From: JABAAW01 sp965216605
GTDB lineage: Bacteria > Pseudomonadota > Alphaproteobacteria > JABAAW01
Reading direction: 5' to 3'
Length of the DNA stretch: 64,000 nucleotides
Assembly: GCA_965216605.1 (NCBI GenBank)
Contig: CBDCGG010000002.1
Location: 1,550,001 to 1,614,000 of the forward strand
The position numbers were made by a program, and so were the translations under genes. The notes below the pieces were generated by a model, which saw nothing but the letters and a program-made list of their open reading frames with translations, was not told the origin of the DNA and searched no databases. Of this stretch, positions 17,399 to 27,084 are shown piece after piece. The stretch's first letter is position 1. Each line of letters starts with the position of its first letter.

Positions 17399-18292
17399 AT
17401 GAGCTGGGCTTGGGTCAATGGTCGTTTTCTGCCTCTATCGCGCGCCACCTTGGGGATCGAGGATCGAGGGTTGTTGTTCGCCGATGCCGTCTACGAGGTC
17501 GTTTGTGTCGCACGCGGACGCGCGATCGATGTCGAGGGACACTGGAGCAGGCTATGGCGTTCGCTACGCGAGATAGCCCTGCCCCCCCCATGCTCGCGCG
17601 CCGTCTTGACGCTGCTGCTAGAGCGCGTCGTGCGGCGCAATCGTCTGCGCGAGGGGATGGTGTATTTGCAAATCAGTCGCGGCAGCGCAAAGCGCGAGCA
17701 TGCCTTTCCGAATCCCTCGGTAGCTGCCAACATGTTCTTCTTTGCAACGCACGGCAAGGCTGCTCCTGCTGCGCCAAAGATGTTGAGTGCTGTTTCGGTT
17801 GCGGATACGCGCTGGCGACGTGTTGATATCAAGACGACCAATCTGCTTGCCAACTGCTTGGCATTGGAAGAAGCAAAAGCGCGCGGCGGAGACGAGGTGC
17901 TGTTCTACGACAAAGAGAGCGATCTGTTGTTGGAGGCGAGCAAGAGCAACCTGTGGCTCATTACACAAGATGGGAAAAAAGACGGAGAAAAAGGCAATAG
18001 GCTGCTGACGCCTCCGCGCACGACGAATATTTTAGGAGGGGTGACGCGGCTCGCCCTCTTGCGCTTGGCAGAGCAGGCGGGGTTGGCGATAGCCGAGCAG
18101 AGTTTCACGCGCGAGCAGGCGAAGGCGGGTGGGCTAGAGTTGTTTCTGACGAACTCGACGGGGTTTGTTTCGGTTGTCTCTTCGCTGGACGGCTGTACGA
18201 TCGGGGGGAATCGAGAAGGAACGGCGCGGCAGCGGTATCCTTTGGCGCACAAGTTGTACGACCTTTATGTCGAGCGACTGGGGAGTTTGTGA
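17399..18292 (+). CDS. dat: D-amino-acid transaminase-like class IV aminotransferase
   Basis: The protein has 297 residues. It shows the fold-type IV PLP pattern: IEDRGLLFADAVYEVV near 20-35, YLQISRGSAKREHAFP near 89-104, the Schiff-base Lys at residue 145 in VDIKTTNLLANCLA, and an Asn-rich SKSNLWLI segment for phosphate binding. These features fit D-amino-acid transaminase (D-Ala plus 2-oxoglutarate to pyruvate plus D-Glu) better than branched-chain transaminase, which tends to be longer. A role in D-Glu supply for peptidoglycan is possible but unproven. The RBS CGGAG precedes the ATG. The gene ends 1 nt before the GTG of the HAD gene, so both are probably co-transcribed with trkA. Confidence 0.8.
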   Translation: MSWAWVNGRFLPLSRATLGIEDRGLLFADAVYEVVCVARGRAIDVEGHWSRLWRSLREIALPPPCSRAVLTLLLERVVRRNRLREGMVYLQISRGSAKREHAFPNPSVAANMFFFATHGKAAPAAPKMLSAVSVADTRWRRVDIKTTNLLANCLALEEAKARGGDEVLFYDKESDLLLEASKSNLWLITQDGKKDGEKGNRLLTPPRTTNILGGVTRLALLRLAEQAGLAIAEQSFTREQAKAGGLELFLTNSTGFVSVVSSLDGCTIGGNREGTARQRYPLAHKLYDLYVERLGSL

Positions 18293-18293
18293 G

Positions 18294-18992
18294 GTGAAAA
18301 CAAAGAAGGAAAAGAAAGGATGTTCGTTGTTGTTGTTCGATTGGGACAACACTTTGGTAGACACTTGGGGATTGGTGCATGAGAGTCTTCAGGTTGCCTT
18401 GCGGGGTTTGGGGATGCGCGAGTGGGATATGGAGGAGACTAAGCGGCGTTTGGGTGCGTCGTTGCGTGACAACTTTCCAAGAATGTTTGGCGAGCGTGCT
18501 TTAGAGGCGAAGGTTTTGTATCGGGGACATTTTTTATCGCGTCATCTGGAGGTTTTGCGTGCTTTTTCGGGCGCGGAGGCTTTGTTGCGCGAATTATTGT
18601 TGCTAAGGGATTCTTGTGTTGTGGGCATTGTGAGCAACAAGGGGGGGGATGCTTTACGCGCTGAGATTGCGCATTTGGGTTGGGGCGAGTATTTTCGTGC
18701 GGTTGTGGGGGCGGAGGATCTTGTTCGGGACAAGCCTGATCCTTGTTGTTTGGAGGAGATTTTTGTTCGGGTTGGCAGGGGTCGTGGCGATTTCGAGAGG
18801 TTGGTGTATGTGGGTGATTCGGTTGTGGACATGGAGTTTGCGAAGCGGTGTGGAATGGAGGGAATTTTGTTGGGGGAGGGGGGGGAGGATGCGACGCGTT
18901 TTGCGGAGTATCCGTGGGATATTTGGGTGAGGGACTTGGCGGGGTTGCGGGGGGTGCTGGCAGAGCCACTGGGGCTGGAGATTATGAGTTGA
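18294..18992 (+). CDS. HAD-superfamily phosphatase (phosphoglycolate-phosphatase-like)
   Basis: I place the start at the GTG at 18294, one base after the transaminase stop; the reading frame further upstream overlaps dat. The protein has 232 residues. All four HAD motifs are visible: LLLFDWDNTLVDTW (nucleophile Asp16 and Asp18), GIVSNKGG, the Lys of RDKPDP, and VYVGDSVVDMEFA. A small helical cap lies between motifs I and II, as in subfamily IA enzymes acting on small phosphorylated metabolites. The substrate cannot be told. In relatives a HAD gene may sit in the same trkA-dat neighbourhood. The downstream hairpin at 18993 begins right at the stop codon and closes the transcription unit. Confidence 0.8.
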   Translation: MKTKKEKKGCSLLLFDWDNTLVDTWGLVHESLQVALRGLGMREWDMEETKRRLGASLRDNFPRMFGERALEAKVLYRGHFLSRHLEVLRAFSGAEALLRELLLLRDSCVVGIVSNKGGDALRAEIAHLGWGEYFRAVVGAEDLVRDKPDPCCLEEIFVRVGRGRGDFERLVYVGDSVVDMEFAKRCGMEGILLGEGGEDATRFAEYPWDIWVRDLAGLRGVLAEPLGLEIMS

Positions 18993-19061
18993 GCGTATCT
19001 GCCTTTGCTCGCCTGCGCTTTTTAAGGAGCGCGCATCGCAAAGGCAGACACGCACTTTTTT
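18993..19061 (+). terminator. Rho-independent terminator after the trkA-dat-HAD unit
   Basis: The 16-nt arms at 18993-19008 and 19038-19053 pair with a single G-T wobble, and a run of six T follows at 19055-19060. The loop is long (29 nt) and partly self-complementary. Confidence 0.75.
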
Positions 19062-19121
19062 GATTAACTTTAATAGGTAGCGGTGTAGACCCAAAAGACG
19101 AGCCTCGCGCAAGTCTCGCCC

Positions 19122-19150
19122 TTGACTCGCCTCCCCTCGCCCGCTACAAT
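19122..19150 (+). promoter_or_regulatory. Sigma-70 promoter for the lipoprotein-sucAB unit
   Basis: TTGACT at 19122-19127, a 17-nt spacer and TACAAT at 19145-19150. Each box has one mismatch to consensus. The predicted start near 19157 leaves a leader of about 25 nt with AAGGAG before the lipoprotein ATG. Confidence 0.7.
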
Positions 19151-19181
19151 CGTTGCAACCTCATCCATAAGGAGATGACCC

Positions 19182-19595
19182 ATGAATGCCTCGCGCACCC
19201 GCTACCTATCGACAAGCCTCTCGCTGCTCGCAACCCTCATTTTCGTCGCAGCCTGCGCAGGGGGACTGCCGCCCAAAGCCTCGGAAAAACAACTAGAACA
19301 AGGGTGGAAAGTCACAGGCTCCGTCAGAGGAGGTGGAGGAATACAGTCAGGCGCAGGCTCGTTTAAAACAAAACTCAATGTCTATCTCTTCAAAACAATG
19401 GACGAATTCTTCTGCCAACAAAAGACAGCCGACAACAAACAAAGCATCGGAGACAAATCCTATCTGAAAGACGGCAAAAGAGACATCGGCTGGCACACCG
19501 TTCCGCTCAGGATAAAAATTATCGAGAAAACCAGTAACAACAGAACCATCTTCTGGAGCTACTACTGCCGAGGAAAGATTGCACAAACTCCGTGA
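19182..19595 (+). CDS. Small predicted lipoprotein of unknown function
   Basis: The protein has 137 residues and a lipoprotein signal peptide: a basic start (NASRTRY), a hydrophobic core, and the lipobox FVAAC with Cys25 as the lipidated residue. The mature part begins with a Gly/Ser stretch and then has alternating strands with two further Cys (in FFCQQ and YYCRG) that could form a disulfide in the periplasm. I do not recognise the family. AAGGAG lies 7 nt before the ATG, and an overlapping ATG at 19175 is in another frame. It is the first gene after a good promoter and ends 15 nt before sucA, so it may be co-transcribed with the 2-oxoglutarate dehydrogenase genes, an unusual partner. Confidence 0.75.
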   Translation: MNASRTRYLSTSLSLLATLIFVAACAGGLPPKASEKQLEQGWKVTGSVRGGGGIQSGAGSFKTKLNVYLFKTMDEFFCQQKTADNKQSIGDKSYLKDGKRDIGWHTVPLRIKIIEKTSNNRTIFWSYYCRGKIAQTP

Positions 19596-19610
19596 TGTAA
19601 AAGAATCTCC

Positions 19611-22487
19611 ATGTCCTCCTCGCCCTCGCCGCAAGCCCTCTCGGACTCCAATATCGAATGGGTCTCTGCGCTCTATCGACAATATCTGCATCACCCCGAA
19701 TCCGTCGACGAAAGCTGGGTGGAACTCTTCTCGGAACTCGGCGACGGACTTACCTCGCTACAACGCGAACAAAGCGGTGCCTCGTGGAAAACACAAAACG
19801 GCAACCTTAATAGCCTCAACAATCTCCACGCCGACAACAACGCCACAACCTTCGCAACGACAGAAAGCCCAACCCTCTCCGCCAACGCACACATCCGTCA
19901 AGCCTCGATCGACTCGATCCGCGCCATCGCGCTCGTGCGAGCCTACCGCAGATTAGGTCACTACGCAGCGCTTGTCGATCCGCTGGAACTCTCGGCGAAA
20001 CCCACGCTGAGCGACCTCGATCCGCAAACCTACGGCTTTACACCCGAAGACTGCCAACGACCCATCTTTCTCAACTATACGCTCGGATACGAATGGGCGA
20101 CGATGAACGAACTGCTCGCCCAGTGCAAAAAAATCTACTGCGGTAGCGTCGGAGCAGAAATCATGCACATCCTTGAGCCTAGAGAACGAGCATGGCTCTT
20201 AGAAAAAATCGAAGGCGGCGCGATGCATACTCCCTTCTCGCAACGAGGAAAGCACGCCATCTTAGAAAAACTCGCGCAAAGCGAAATGTTCGAACACTTT
20301 CTCAATAAGAAATTCGTCGGCACAAAACGCTTCGGGCTCGACGGCGGCGAATCGCTGATCCCGCTCACCGAACAGATCATTAGACACGGAAGCCAAAACC
20401 GCGTGCGCGAAATCACCTTCGGCATGCCGCACCGCGGACGACTCAATATGCTGGCGCATATCCTGCACAAACCCCATCGTGCGCTGCTCGCCGAGTTCCA
20501 AGGCATCTCTGCGATGCCCGACCATATCCGCGGCGGCGACATGAAGTATCATCTCGGTACCTCGCAAGACCGCGATTTCGATGGTGTCTCGCTCCACCTC
20601 TCGCTGGTCGCCAACCCCAGCCACTTGGAAGCGGTCAATACGGTTGTCTTGGGAAAAGTGCGCGCCAAACAACAACTGATCGACGACAAGAAACGAGAAC
20701 AAGTCATGGGCATCCTCATCCACGGCGATGCCGCGTTCGCAGGACAAGGCGTTGTTCCTGAGACGCTCATCATGAGCCAACTCAGAGGCTATGGAACAGG
20801 CGGCACAATCCACATCGTCGTCAACAACCAGATCGGCTTCACAACAACGCCCAACCTAGCGCGCTCGTCGCCCTACTGCTCGGATGTCGCGAAAATGATC
20901 GCTGCCCCCATCTTCCATGTCAATGGCGACGATCCCGAAGCCTGCACCCGCACCGCCAAGCTGGCCATCGACTACAGGCAGCAGTTCGGGAAAGATGTCA
21001 TCATCGACATGTGGTGCTATCGCCGCTTCGGACACAACGAAATCGACGAGCCAAAATTCACCCAACCCCTGATGTACGAACGCATCGAACAACATCCGAC
21101 GACACGCCAAATCTATCAGCAACGCCTTAAGGACGAAGGCTCAATCGACGACAAGCATATCCAAGATCTCAGCGAAACATACGAAAACTTTCTAGAGCAA
21201 GAACTGGCAGCAACGCAGAGCCACAAACCCAACCAAGCCGACTGGCTTGGCGGAGAGTGGGCAGGGCTCAGCGCCTCCGAAGAAAGCACGCGCCTAGAAC
21301 AGCCGAAGACCGGCATCTCGGAGGAAGTTTTTCAACGCGTCGGTGCTGCCATCGTCAAGCTGCCCGAAGAGTTCAACCTCCATCCACGGCTGCAACGCCT
21401 CGTCGAGCAGCGCAGAGCCATGACGACGCAAGGCAAAAACATCGACTGGCCCAGCGCAGAAGCGCTCGCCTTGGGTAGCCTGCTTGCCGAGGGAAACTAT
21501 GTGCGTTTCTCTGGCGAGGACTGCCAACGCGGTACTTTCAGCCAACGCCACGCCGTTTATATCGACCAAAAATCGGAAGTGCCCTACATCTCGCTCAACC
21601 ACATCCAAAACGAGCAGGGAACGCTAGAAATCATCAACAGCCCGCTCTCCGAGTTCGGCGTGCTGGGATACGAGTATGGATACTCGCTCGCTATTCCGCA
21701 CGCGCTCGTCATCTGGGAGGCGCAGTTCGGCGACTTCGCCAACGGCGCGCAGGTCATCATCGACCAGTTCGTCGCATCGGGCGAAGCCAAGTGGATGCGC
21801 ATGAGCGGGATCGTCTTGCTGCTGCCACACGGATACGAAGGACAGGGACCAGAACATTCCTCAGCAAGGTTGGAACGCTTTTTGGAGCTGTGCGCCGAAG
21901 ACAACATGCAAGTCTGCAACATCTCGTCGCCCGCCAACCTCTTCCACGCCCTCCGACGACAGCTGCACAGAGACTACCGAAAACCCCTCATCGTCATGTC
22001 GCCGAAGTCGCTGCTGCGCCACAAGCTCTGCGTCTCGCAGCAGGAGGAGTTTACAACCAACACCTACTTCCGCACCATCATCGACGACAACAAGGACGAG
22101 GTCGAAGCAGACAGTAAAATTCGCCGCGTCGTGCTGGTGAGCGGCAAGATCTACTACGACCTGCTCGAAGCGCGACGAGCGCGCAAGGTGCGCGATGTCA
22201 AAATCCTGCGTCTCGAACAATTCTATCCGTTCCCTGATCACGCGCTGGAACGACGGCTCAAAGCAACACCGCAAGCTGAACTCGTGTGGTTGCAAGAAGA
22301 ACCAGAAAATATGGGGGCATGGAGTTTTCTAGACCGAAAACTCGAAGGTGTGCTAACCTCCGTCGAGGGCGCAAAACACAAACGACCGCGTTGTATCGCA
22401 AGACCCATCGCAGCCTCTCCCGCTACGGGACGCTTGAGCTTGCACAAGCAGCAAGAACAAAACCTCCTCGACAAGGCACTCGAATAA
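19611..22487 (+). CDS. sucA: 2-oxoglutarate dehydrogenase E1 component
   Basis: The 958-residue thiamine-diphosphate enzyme decarboxylates 2-oxoglutarate in the TCA cycle and passes the succinyl group to the E2 lipoyl arm. The N-terminal E2-binding segment (NIEWVSALYRQYLHHPESVDESW) is present at about 15-37. The central part has FGMPHRGRLNMLAHIL, the diphosphate/Mg loop GDAAFAGQG and HIVVNNQIGFTT. The transketolase-like C-terminal part has the QGPEHSSARLERFL loop and ends in the usual VWLQEEPENMGAWSF stretch. Length and domain order are those of bacterial OdhA/SucA. The Shine-Dalgarno site is weak, so translation may be coupled to the lipoprotein gene 15 nt upstream. Confidence 0.96.
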   Translation: MSSSPSPQALSDSNIEWVSALYRQYLHHPESVDESWVELFSELGDGLTSLQREQSGASWKTQNGNLNSLNNLHADNNATTFATTESPTLSANAHIRQASIDSIRAIALVRAYRRLGHYAALVDPLELSAKPTLSDLDPQTYGFTPEDCQRPIFLNYTLGYEWATMNELLAQCKKIYCGSVGAEIMHILEPRERAWLLEKIEGGAMHTPFSQRGKHAILEKLAQSEMFEHFLNKKFVGTKRFGLDGGESLIPLTEQIIRHGSQNRVREITFGMPHRGRLNMLAHILHKPHRALLAEFQGISAMPDHIRGGDMKYHLGTSQDRDFDGVSLHLSLVANPSHLEAVNTVVLGKVRAKQQLIDDKKREQVMGILIHGDAAFAGQGVVPETLIMSQLRGYGTGGTIHIVVNNQIGFTTTPNLARSSPYCSDVAKMIAAPIFHVNGDDPEACTRTAKLAIDYRQQFGKDVIIDMWCYRRFGHNEIDEPKFTQPLMYERIEQHPTTRQIYQQRLKDEGSIDDKHIQDLSETYENFLEQELAATQSHKPNQADWLGGEWAGLSASEESTRLEQPKTGISEEVFQRVGAAIVKLPEEFNLHPRLQRLVEQRRAMTTQGKNIDWPSAEALALGSLLAEGNYVRFSGEDCQRGTFSQRHAVYIDQKSEVPYISLNHIQNEQGTLEIINSPLSEFGVLGYEYGYSLAIPHALVIWEAQFGDFANGAQVIIDQFVASGEAKWMRMSGIVLLLPHGYEGQGPEHSSARLERFLELCAEDNMQVCNISSPANLFHALRRQLHRDYRKPLIVMSPKSLLRHKLCVSQQEEFTTNTYFRTIIDDNKDEVEADSKIRRVVLVSGKIYYDLLEARRARKVRDVKILRLEQFYPFPDHALERRLKATPQAELVWLQEEPENMGAWSFLDRKLEGVLTSVEGAKHKRPRCIARPIAASPATGRLSLHKQQEQNLLDKALE

Positions 22488-22511
22488 ACCAACAACAGAG
22501 AATAGACAACT

Positions 22512-23759
22512 ATGCCTGCAAATCCTGCAAATCTTATAGACATTCGCGTTCCTGAACTGGGTGAATCCGTCTCCTCGGCGACCGTTGCCAAGTGGCTGAA
22601 AGAGCCTGGCGAGGTAGTGGCTATCGACGAACCCGTAGTCGAGCTGGAAACCGACAAGGTCGCCATCGAAGTGCCTTCGCCTGTCGCAGGCGTGCTTGCC
22701 GACATCTTGCAGCCGCAAGGTAGCGAGGTAGAGATCGGCACGGTGCTGGGAAACATCGACAAGGATGCGAAAGGTGTTGCCAAGAAAGCAACGCCACCCG
22801 CAGCCGCAACACCACCTCCGCCACCTGCGAACAAGGTTGCCGAGAAAGTTTCTAGCCCCGTCAAGTCTGCGCCTTCTGCGCGTCAGGCTGCGAGCGAGCA
22901 AGGTGTTGATCTTGCCAGTTTGCGGGGCAAGGGTAGCGGATTGGGGGGAGCGGTCACACGCTCTGATATTGATGCTGCTGCGTCGTCCTCCGCATCAGGC
23001 TCTTCGCAACCCCCGCCCTCCTATCGCATTGCCAAGCCTGCTCCGCGCGATGCGGACGAGCGCGGCGAAGAGGTTGTGCCTATGTCGCGTCTCAGGCAGA
23101 AGGTAGCCGAGCGTCTGAAAGAAGCGCAAAACACCGCCGCCCTGCTGACAACCTTCAACGAGGTGAACATGGCGAGCGTCAAAGCGCTCAGGAAGCGACA
23201 CCGCGAGGCTTTCGAGCGCAAGCATCGTGTCAAGCTTGGGTTTATGAGCTTTTTCGTGCGTGCTTCAGTGCTTGCGCTCAACGACTATCCTGAGGTTGGC
23301 GCACAGCTGAACGGCACCGACATCGTCTACCGTCAGTACTGCGATTTGGGTATCGCCGTGAGCGCGCCGCAGGGGTTAGTTGTGCCTGTGCTCAGGAACG
23401 CGCAAACCCTCTCGTTTGCCGAGATCGAAGGACAAATCGCCGAGTTTGCGACACGCGCGCGCGAGGGCAAACTGACGCTGGGCGAGTTGAGCGGCGGCAC
23501 TTTCACCATCACCAACGGCGGCGTTTTCGGCTCGCTGCTCTCTACGCCGATCGTCAATCCGCCGCAGTCTGCTATCTTGGGCATGCACACCATCCAAGAT
23601 AGACCCATTGCCATCGAGGGCGAAGTATGTATCGCTCCGATGATGTACCTCGCGCTGACCTACGATCATCGTCTTGTGGACGGACGCGGCGCGGTGAGTT
23701 TTCTCGCAAGGGTTAAGGCTCTCGTCGAGCATCCCGAAAGCCTACTGCTCGACATATAG
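22512..23759 (+). CDS. sucB: 2-oxoglutarate dehydrogenase E2 (dihydrolipoyl succinyltransferase)
   Basis: The 415-residue protein has one lipoyl domain (about 8-84) with the lipoylated Lys49 in ELETDKVAIEV, a Pro/Ala linker (95-115), a peripheral subunit-binding domain (APSARQAASEQGVDLASLRG followed by GGAVTRSDID) and the catalytic acyltransferase domain, with LTYDHRLVDGRGAVSFL carrying the active-site His and Asp near the C-terminus. It forms the core of the complex, taking succinyl from SucA to CoA. It lies 24 nt after sucA. The E3 gene lpd is not next to it; prfB follows after 14 nt. Confidence 0.96.
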   Translation: MPANPANLIDIRVPELGESVSSATVAKWLKEPGEVVAIDEPVVELETDKVAIEVPSPVAGVLADILQPQGSEVEIGTVLGNIDKDAKGVAKKATPPAAATPPPPPANKVAEKVSSPVKSAPSARQAASEQGVDLASLRGKGSGLGGAVTRSDIDAAASSSASGSSQPPPSYRIAKPAPRDADERGEEVVPMSRLRQKVAERLKEAQNTAALLTTFNEVNMASVKALRKRHREAFERKHRVKLGFMSFFVRASVLALNDYPEVGAQLNGTDIVYRQYCDLGIAVSAPQGLVVPVLRNAQTLSFAEIEGQIAEFATRAREGKLTLGELSGGTFTITNGGVFGSLLSTPIVNPPQSAILGMHTIQDRPIAIEGEVCIAPMMYLALTYDHRLVDGRGAVSFLARVKALVEHPESLLLDI

Positions 23760-23773
23760 ATATTAACAGCCCC

Positions 23774-24890
<1,117 letters not shown>

Positions 24891-24901
24891 TTAGATAGAG
24901 C

Positions 24902-26524
24902 ATGCGGCGCGCGACACAAACACTACCGCCGTTCTTGCTGCTGCTCGCGGCAAGCCTCGTCGCCTTGCCGCTGCTTGCTATCGCGACGCGCGCGTTGGGA
25001 GGCAGCGCGGCAGTTTTGCTTTCTTTGGCGCACAGCGTTCTGCCGCGATACATCACGACCACCCTCGTCTTGCTGGTGGGTTGCGGCGTGGGTTGTCTGT
25101 TTTGGGGCGTTTCCTGCGCGGGACTTCTCACTTGGTACAACTTCCGCGGACGCAACTTCTTCTGCTGGGCGCTCGCGCTGCCGCTTGCCGTGCCCGCCTA
25201 CATCACGGGCTTCGTCTATACCCAACTTGCCGAGCACCCTTGGCTCGTCGCCTTGTCGCAACAGAGCGGCATCACGATTAATGTTCGCTCGCTTCCTGCG
25301 CTCGTCGTGCTTTTTTCGTTTGCGCTGTTTCCCTATGTCTTCCTGCTGGTGCGCGCCTCGCTAACGCGCCAATCAGAGCGCATGTTCGAGGCAGGCAGAG
25401 TTCTGGGTTTCTCACGCCTCAAGAACTTTCGCAAGCTCGCGCTACCCACAGCCCGCCCTGCGATCGTCGCGGGTTGCACGCTCGCCATGTTAGAGGTGCT
25501 GAACGACTTCGGCACCGTGCAGCTCTTCGCGCTGCAGACGGTCAGCACCGCCATCTACGAAGTGTGGTGGCTCTACAGCGATGCCGCCGCCGCCGCCCAA
25601 TTGGGTGTCATCACTTTGCTGTTCGTGCTTGCCTTGCTCGCAACCGAGCGCGCGGCACGAGGCAGGCGAGGCTACGCACAAAATCCTCCATCGCTACAAC
25701 CCGCCGTTCTGCCGCGACTGGAGGGATGGAAAGCCGCCTTCGCCTTCGTCTTCTGTCTGACTCCCTTTGCCTTGGGTTTTCTTGTTCCCCTCGCCTTTTT
25801 GCTTTATCAAACTTTGCAAAGCCTACAAACCTTGCAAGGGAGCATCCCGCTTGCAAGGTTCGCGGACTATGGAGCAGCGGCGATCAACTCGCTCACGCTT
25901 GCCGGCAGCACGGCGTTGGCAACGACGCTGCTCGGCTTTGCCGCTGTCCTGCTCGCCCCCGCTCCGAAGAAGAGGAGGCTAGCAACCCGTGTCCTCTTTT
26001 CGATCGCCGCTGCGGGATACGCCCTGCCCGCCACCATGCTCGCCATGGGAGCGCTCATCGTCGCCTTCGCTTTGGGCAAGATTTTCCAACAAGGCTTCCT
26101 ACTCAACTCGCTACTGCTGCTTGCCGCCGTCTATATGGCGCGCTTTCTCACGATCGCCCTGTCCGGCGCAGAGAGCGCCGCGGCGCGCATCACGCAGTCT
26201 ATCACCGATGCTGCCAAGCTCATGCGCTTGAGCCATAACGCCGTGCTGCGAAAGATACACTTGCCCCTCATCCGAGGCGACCTGCTCGCGGTCACCCTCG
26301 TCGTGTTCATCGACGGCATCAAGGAGCTTTCGGCGACCTTCCTGCTAAGACCCTTCGACTTCGACACGCTCGCAACCCAAGTCTTCGAGCTGATACGCGA
26401 AGAGCAAATTCGCAACGCAGCCCCTCCCGCCCTGCTCGTGATCTTGCTCGGCACGGCTGCCATCTTGTTGCTCGCCAACTGGACGCAGGAAAAAAGTCCG
26501 ACAACACGATTCTTTCGGCGATAA
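24902..26524 (+). CDS. Ferric-iron-type ABC transporter permease (FbpB/SfuB-like)
   Basis: This 540-residue inner-membrane protein has two homologous halves of about six membrane segments each. Each half carries an EAA-type loop that docks with the ATPase: GRVLGFSRLKNFRKLALPTA near residues 164-183 and AAKLMRLSHNAVLRKIHLPL near 440-459. The tandem-permease layout is that of the Fe3+ (FbpB/SfuB/HitB) group of binding-protein-dependent importers. Neither the periplasmic binding protein nor the ATPase gene is adjacent, so the subunits must be encoded elsewhere. Iron is the best guess for the substrate; thiamine (ThiP) is an alternative with the same architecture. It probably shares the upstream operon. 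Confidence 0.8.
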   Translation: MRRATQTLPPFLLLLAASLVALPLLAIATRALGGSAAVLLSLAHSVLPRYITTTLVLLVGCGVGCLFWGVSCAGLLTWYNFRGRNFFCWALALPLAVPAYITGFVYTQLAEHPWLVALSQQSGITINVRSLPALVVLFSFALFPYVFLLVRASLTRQSERMFEAGRVLGFSRLKNFRKLALPTARPAIVAGCTLAMLEVLNDFGTVQLFALQTVSTAIYEVWWLYSDAAAAAQLGVITLLFVLALLATERAARGRRGYAQNPPSLQPAVLPRLEGWKAAFAFVFCLTPFALGFLVPLAFLLYQTLQSLQTLQGSIPLARFADYGAAAINSLTLAGSTALATTLLGFAAVLLAPAPKKRRLATRVLFSIAAAGYALPATMLAMGALIVAFALGKIFQQGFLLNSLLLLAAVYMARFLTIALSGAESAAARITQSITDAAKLMRLSHNAVLRKIHLPLIRGDLLAVTLVVFIDGIKELSATFLLRPFDFDTLATQVFELIREEQIRNAAPPALLVILLGTAAILLLANWTQEKSPTTRFFRR

Positions 26525-26562
26525 TCTCACCAGCCCTCAACCCCAAACCCCCAACGCCGCCC

Positions 26563-27075
26563 TCAACGCAAGCCGCGTTTGCGCACGAAGAAGACGCTGT
26601 ACTCCGCCATGCCACACAGAGCTGAGAGGGCGCTGACATAGAACACGATCTGTGTGACGATTCCCCATTCGGCGACGGCTAGGGGCAAGGCGACGTACAT
26701 GCAAATCGTTGCGATCACGCCGATGCGGGTTTTGTGAGGAATATCCAACTGGTAAGCGTTGTAGCCGCGCACACACGAGGTGACGACCGTGCGCAGCAGG
26801 ACGATGATGACGAGCCACAAAGGCAGCAGTCCCAAGTAGAGCAACACCGCCATGGAAAAGCTGAAATAGCAGTGATCTGCGATCAAGTCCAAGTATGCGC
26901 CGAAACGCGATTCCTCTGCTCGCTTGCGCGCGATGTAGCCGTCGCAGCAATCGGTGAGACCGGCGAGCGTCATCAGCAGGATAACCGTCAAACCCTTGCC
27001 CTCCCAGTCCAAGAACAGCAACAAGGATACGGGAGAGATGGCAAGGCGTAGCAAGGACAAACTGTTTGAAATCAT
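26563..27075 (-). CDS. CDP-alcohol phosphatidyltransferase family membrane protein
   Basis: The 170-residue protein is mostly membrane-embedded (about five segments). The family signature D-x2-DG-x2-AR-x8-G-x3-D-x3-D is complete at about 42-67 (DCCDGYIARKR, then GAYLDLIAD). Such enzymes move a phosphatidyl group from CDP-diacylglycerol to an alcohol, for example glycerol-3-phosphate (PgsA) or inositol. The short length and the start (ISNSLSLLRLAISPVSLLLF) fit PgsA-like proteins, but the exact acceptor is uncertain. It is convergent with the permease gene and lies 9 nt after the stop of the alcohol dehydrogenase gene, at the end of the minus-strand catabolic cluster. Confidence 0.78.
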   Translation of the reverse strand: MISNSLSLLRLAISPVSLLLFLDWEGKGLTVILLMTLAGLTDCCDGYIARKRAEESRFGAYLDLIADHCYFSFSMAVLLYLGLLPLWLVIIVLLRTVVTSCVRGYNAYQLDIPHKTRIGVIATICMYVALPLAVAEWGIVTQIVFYVSALSALCGMAEYSVFFVRKRGLR

Positions 27076-27084
27076 GATATCTTA

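Noticed and set aside
19175..19366. Alternative ATG at 19175 just after the RBS of the lipoprotein gene
   Set aside because: It is too close to AAGGAG for good initiation, and its short frame has no signal peptide; the ATG at 19182 gives a perfect lipobox.
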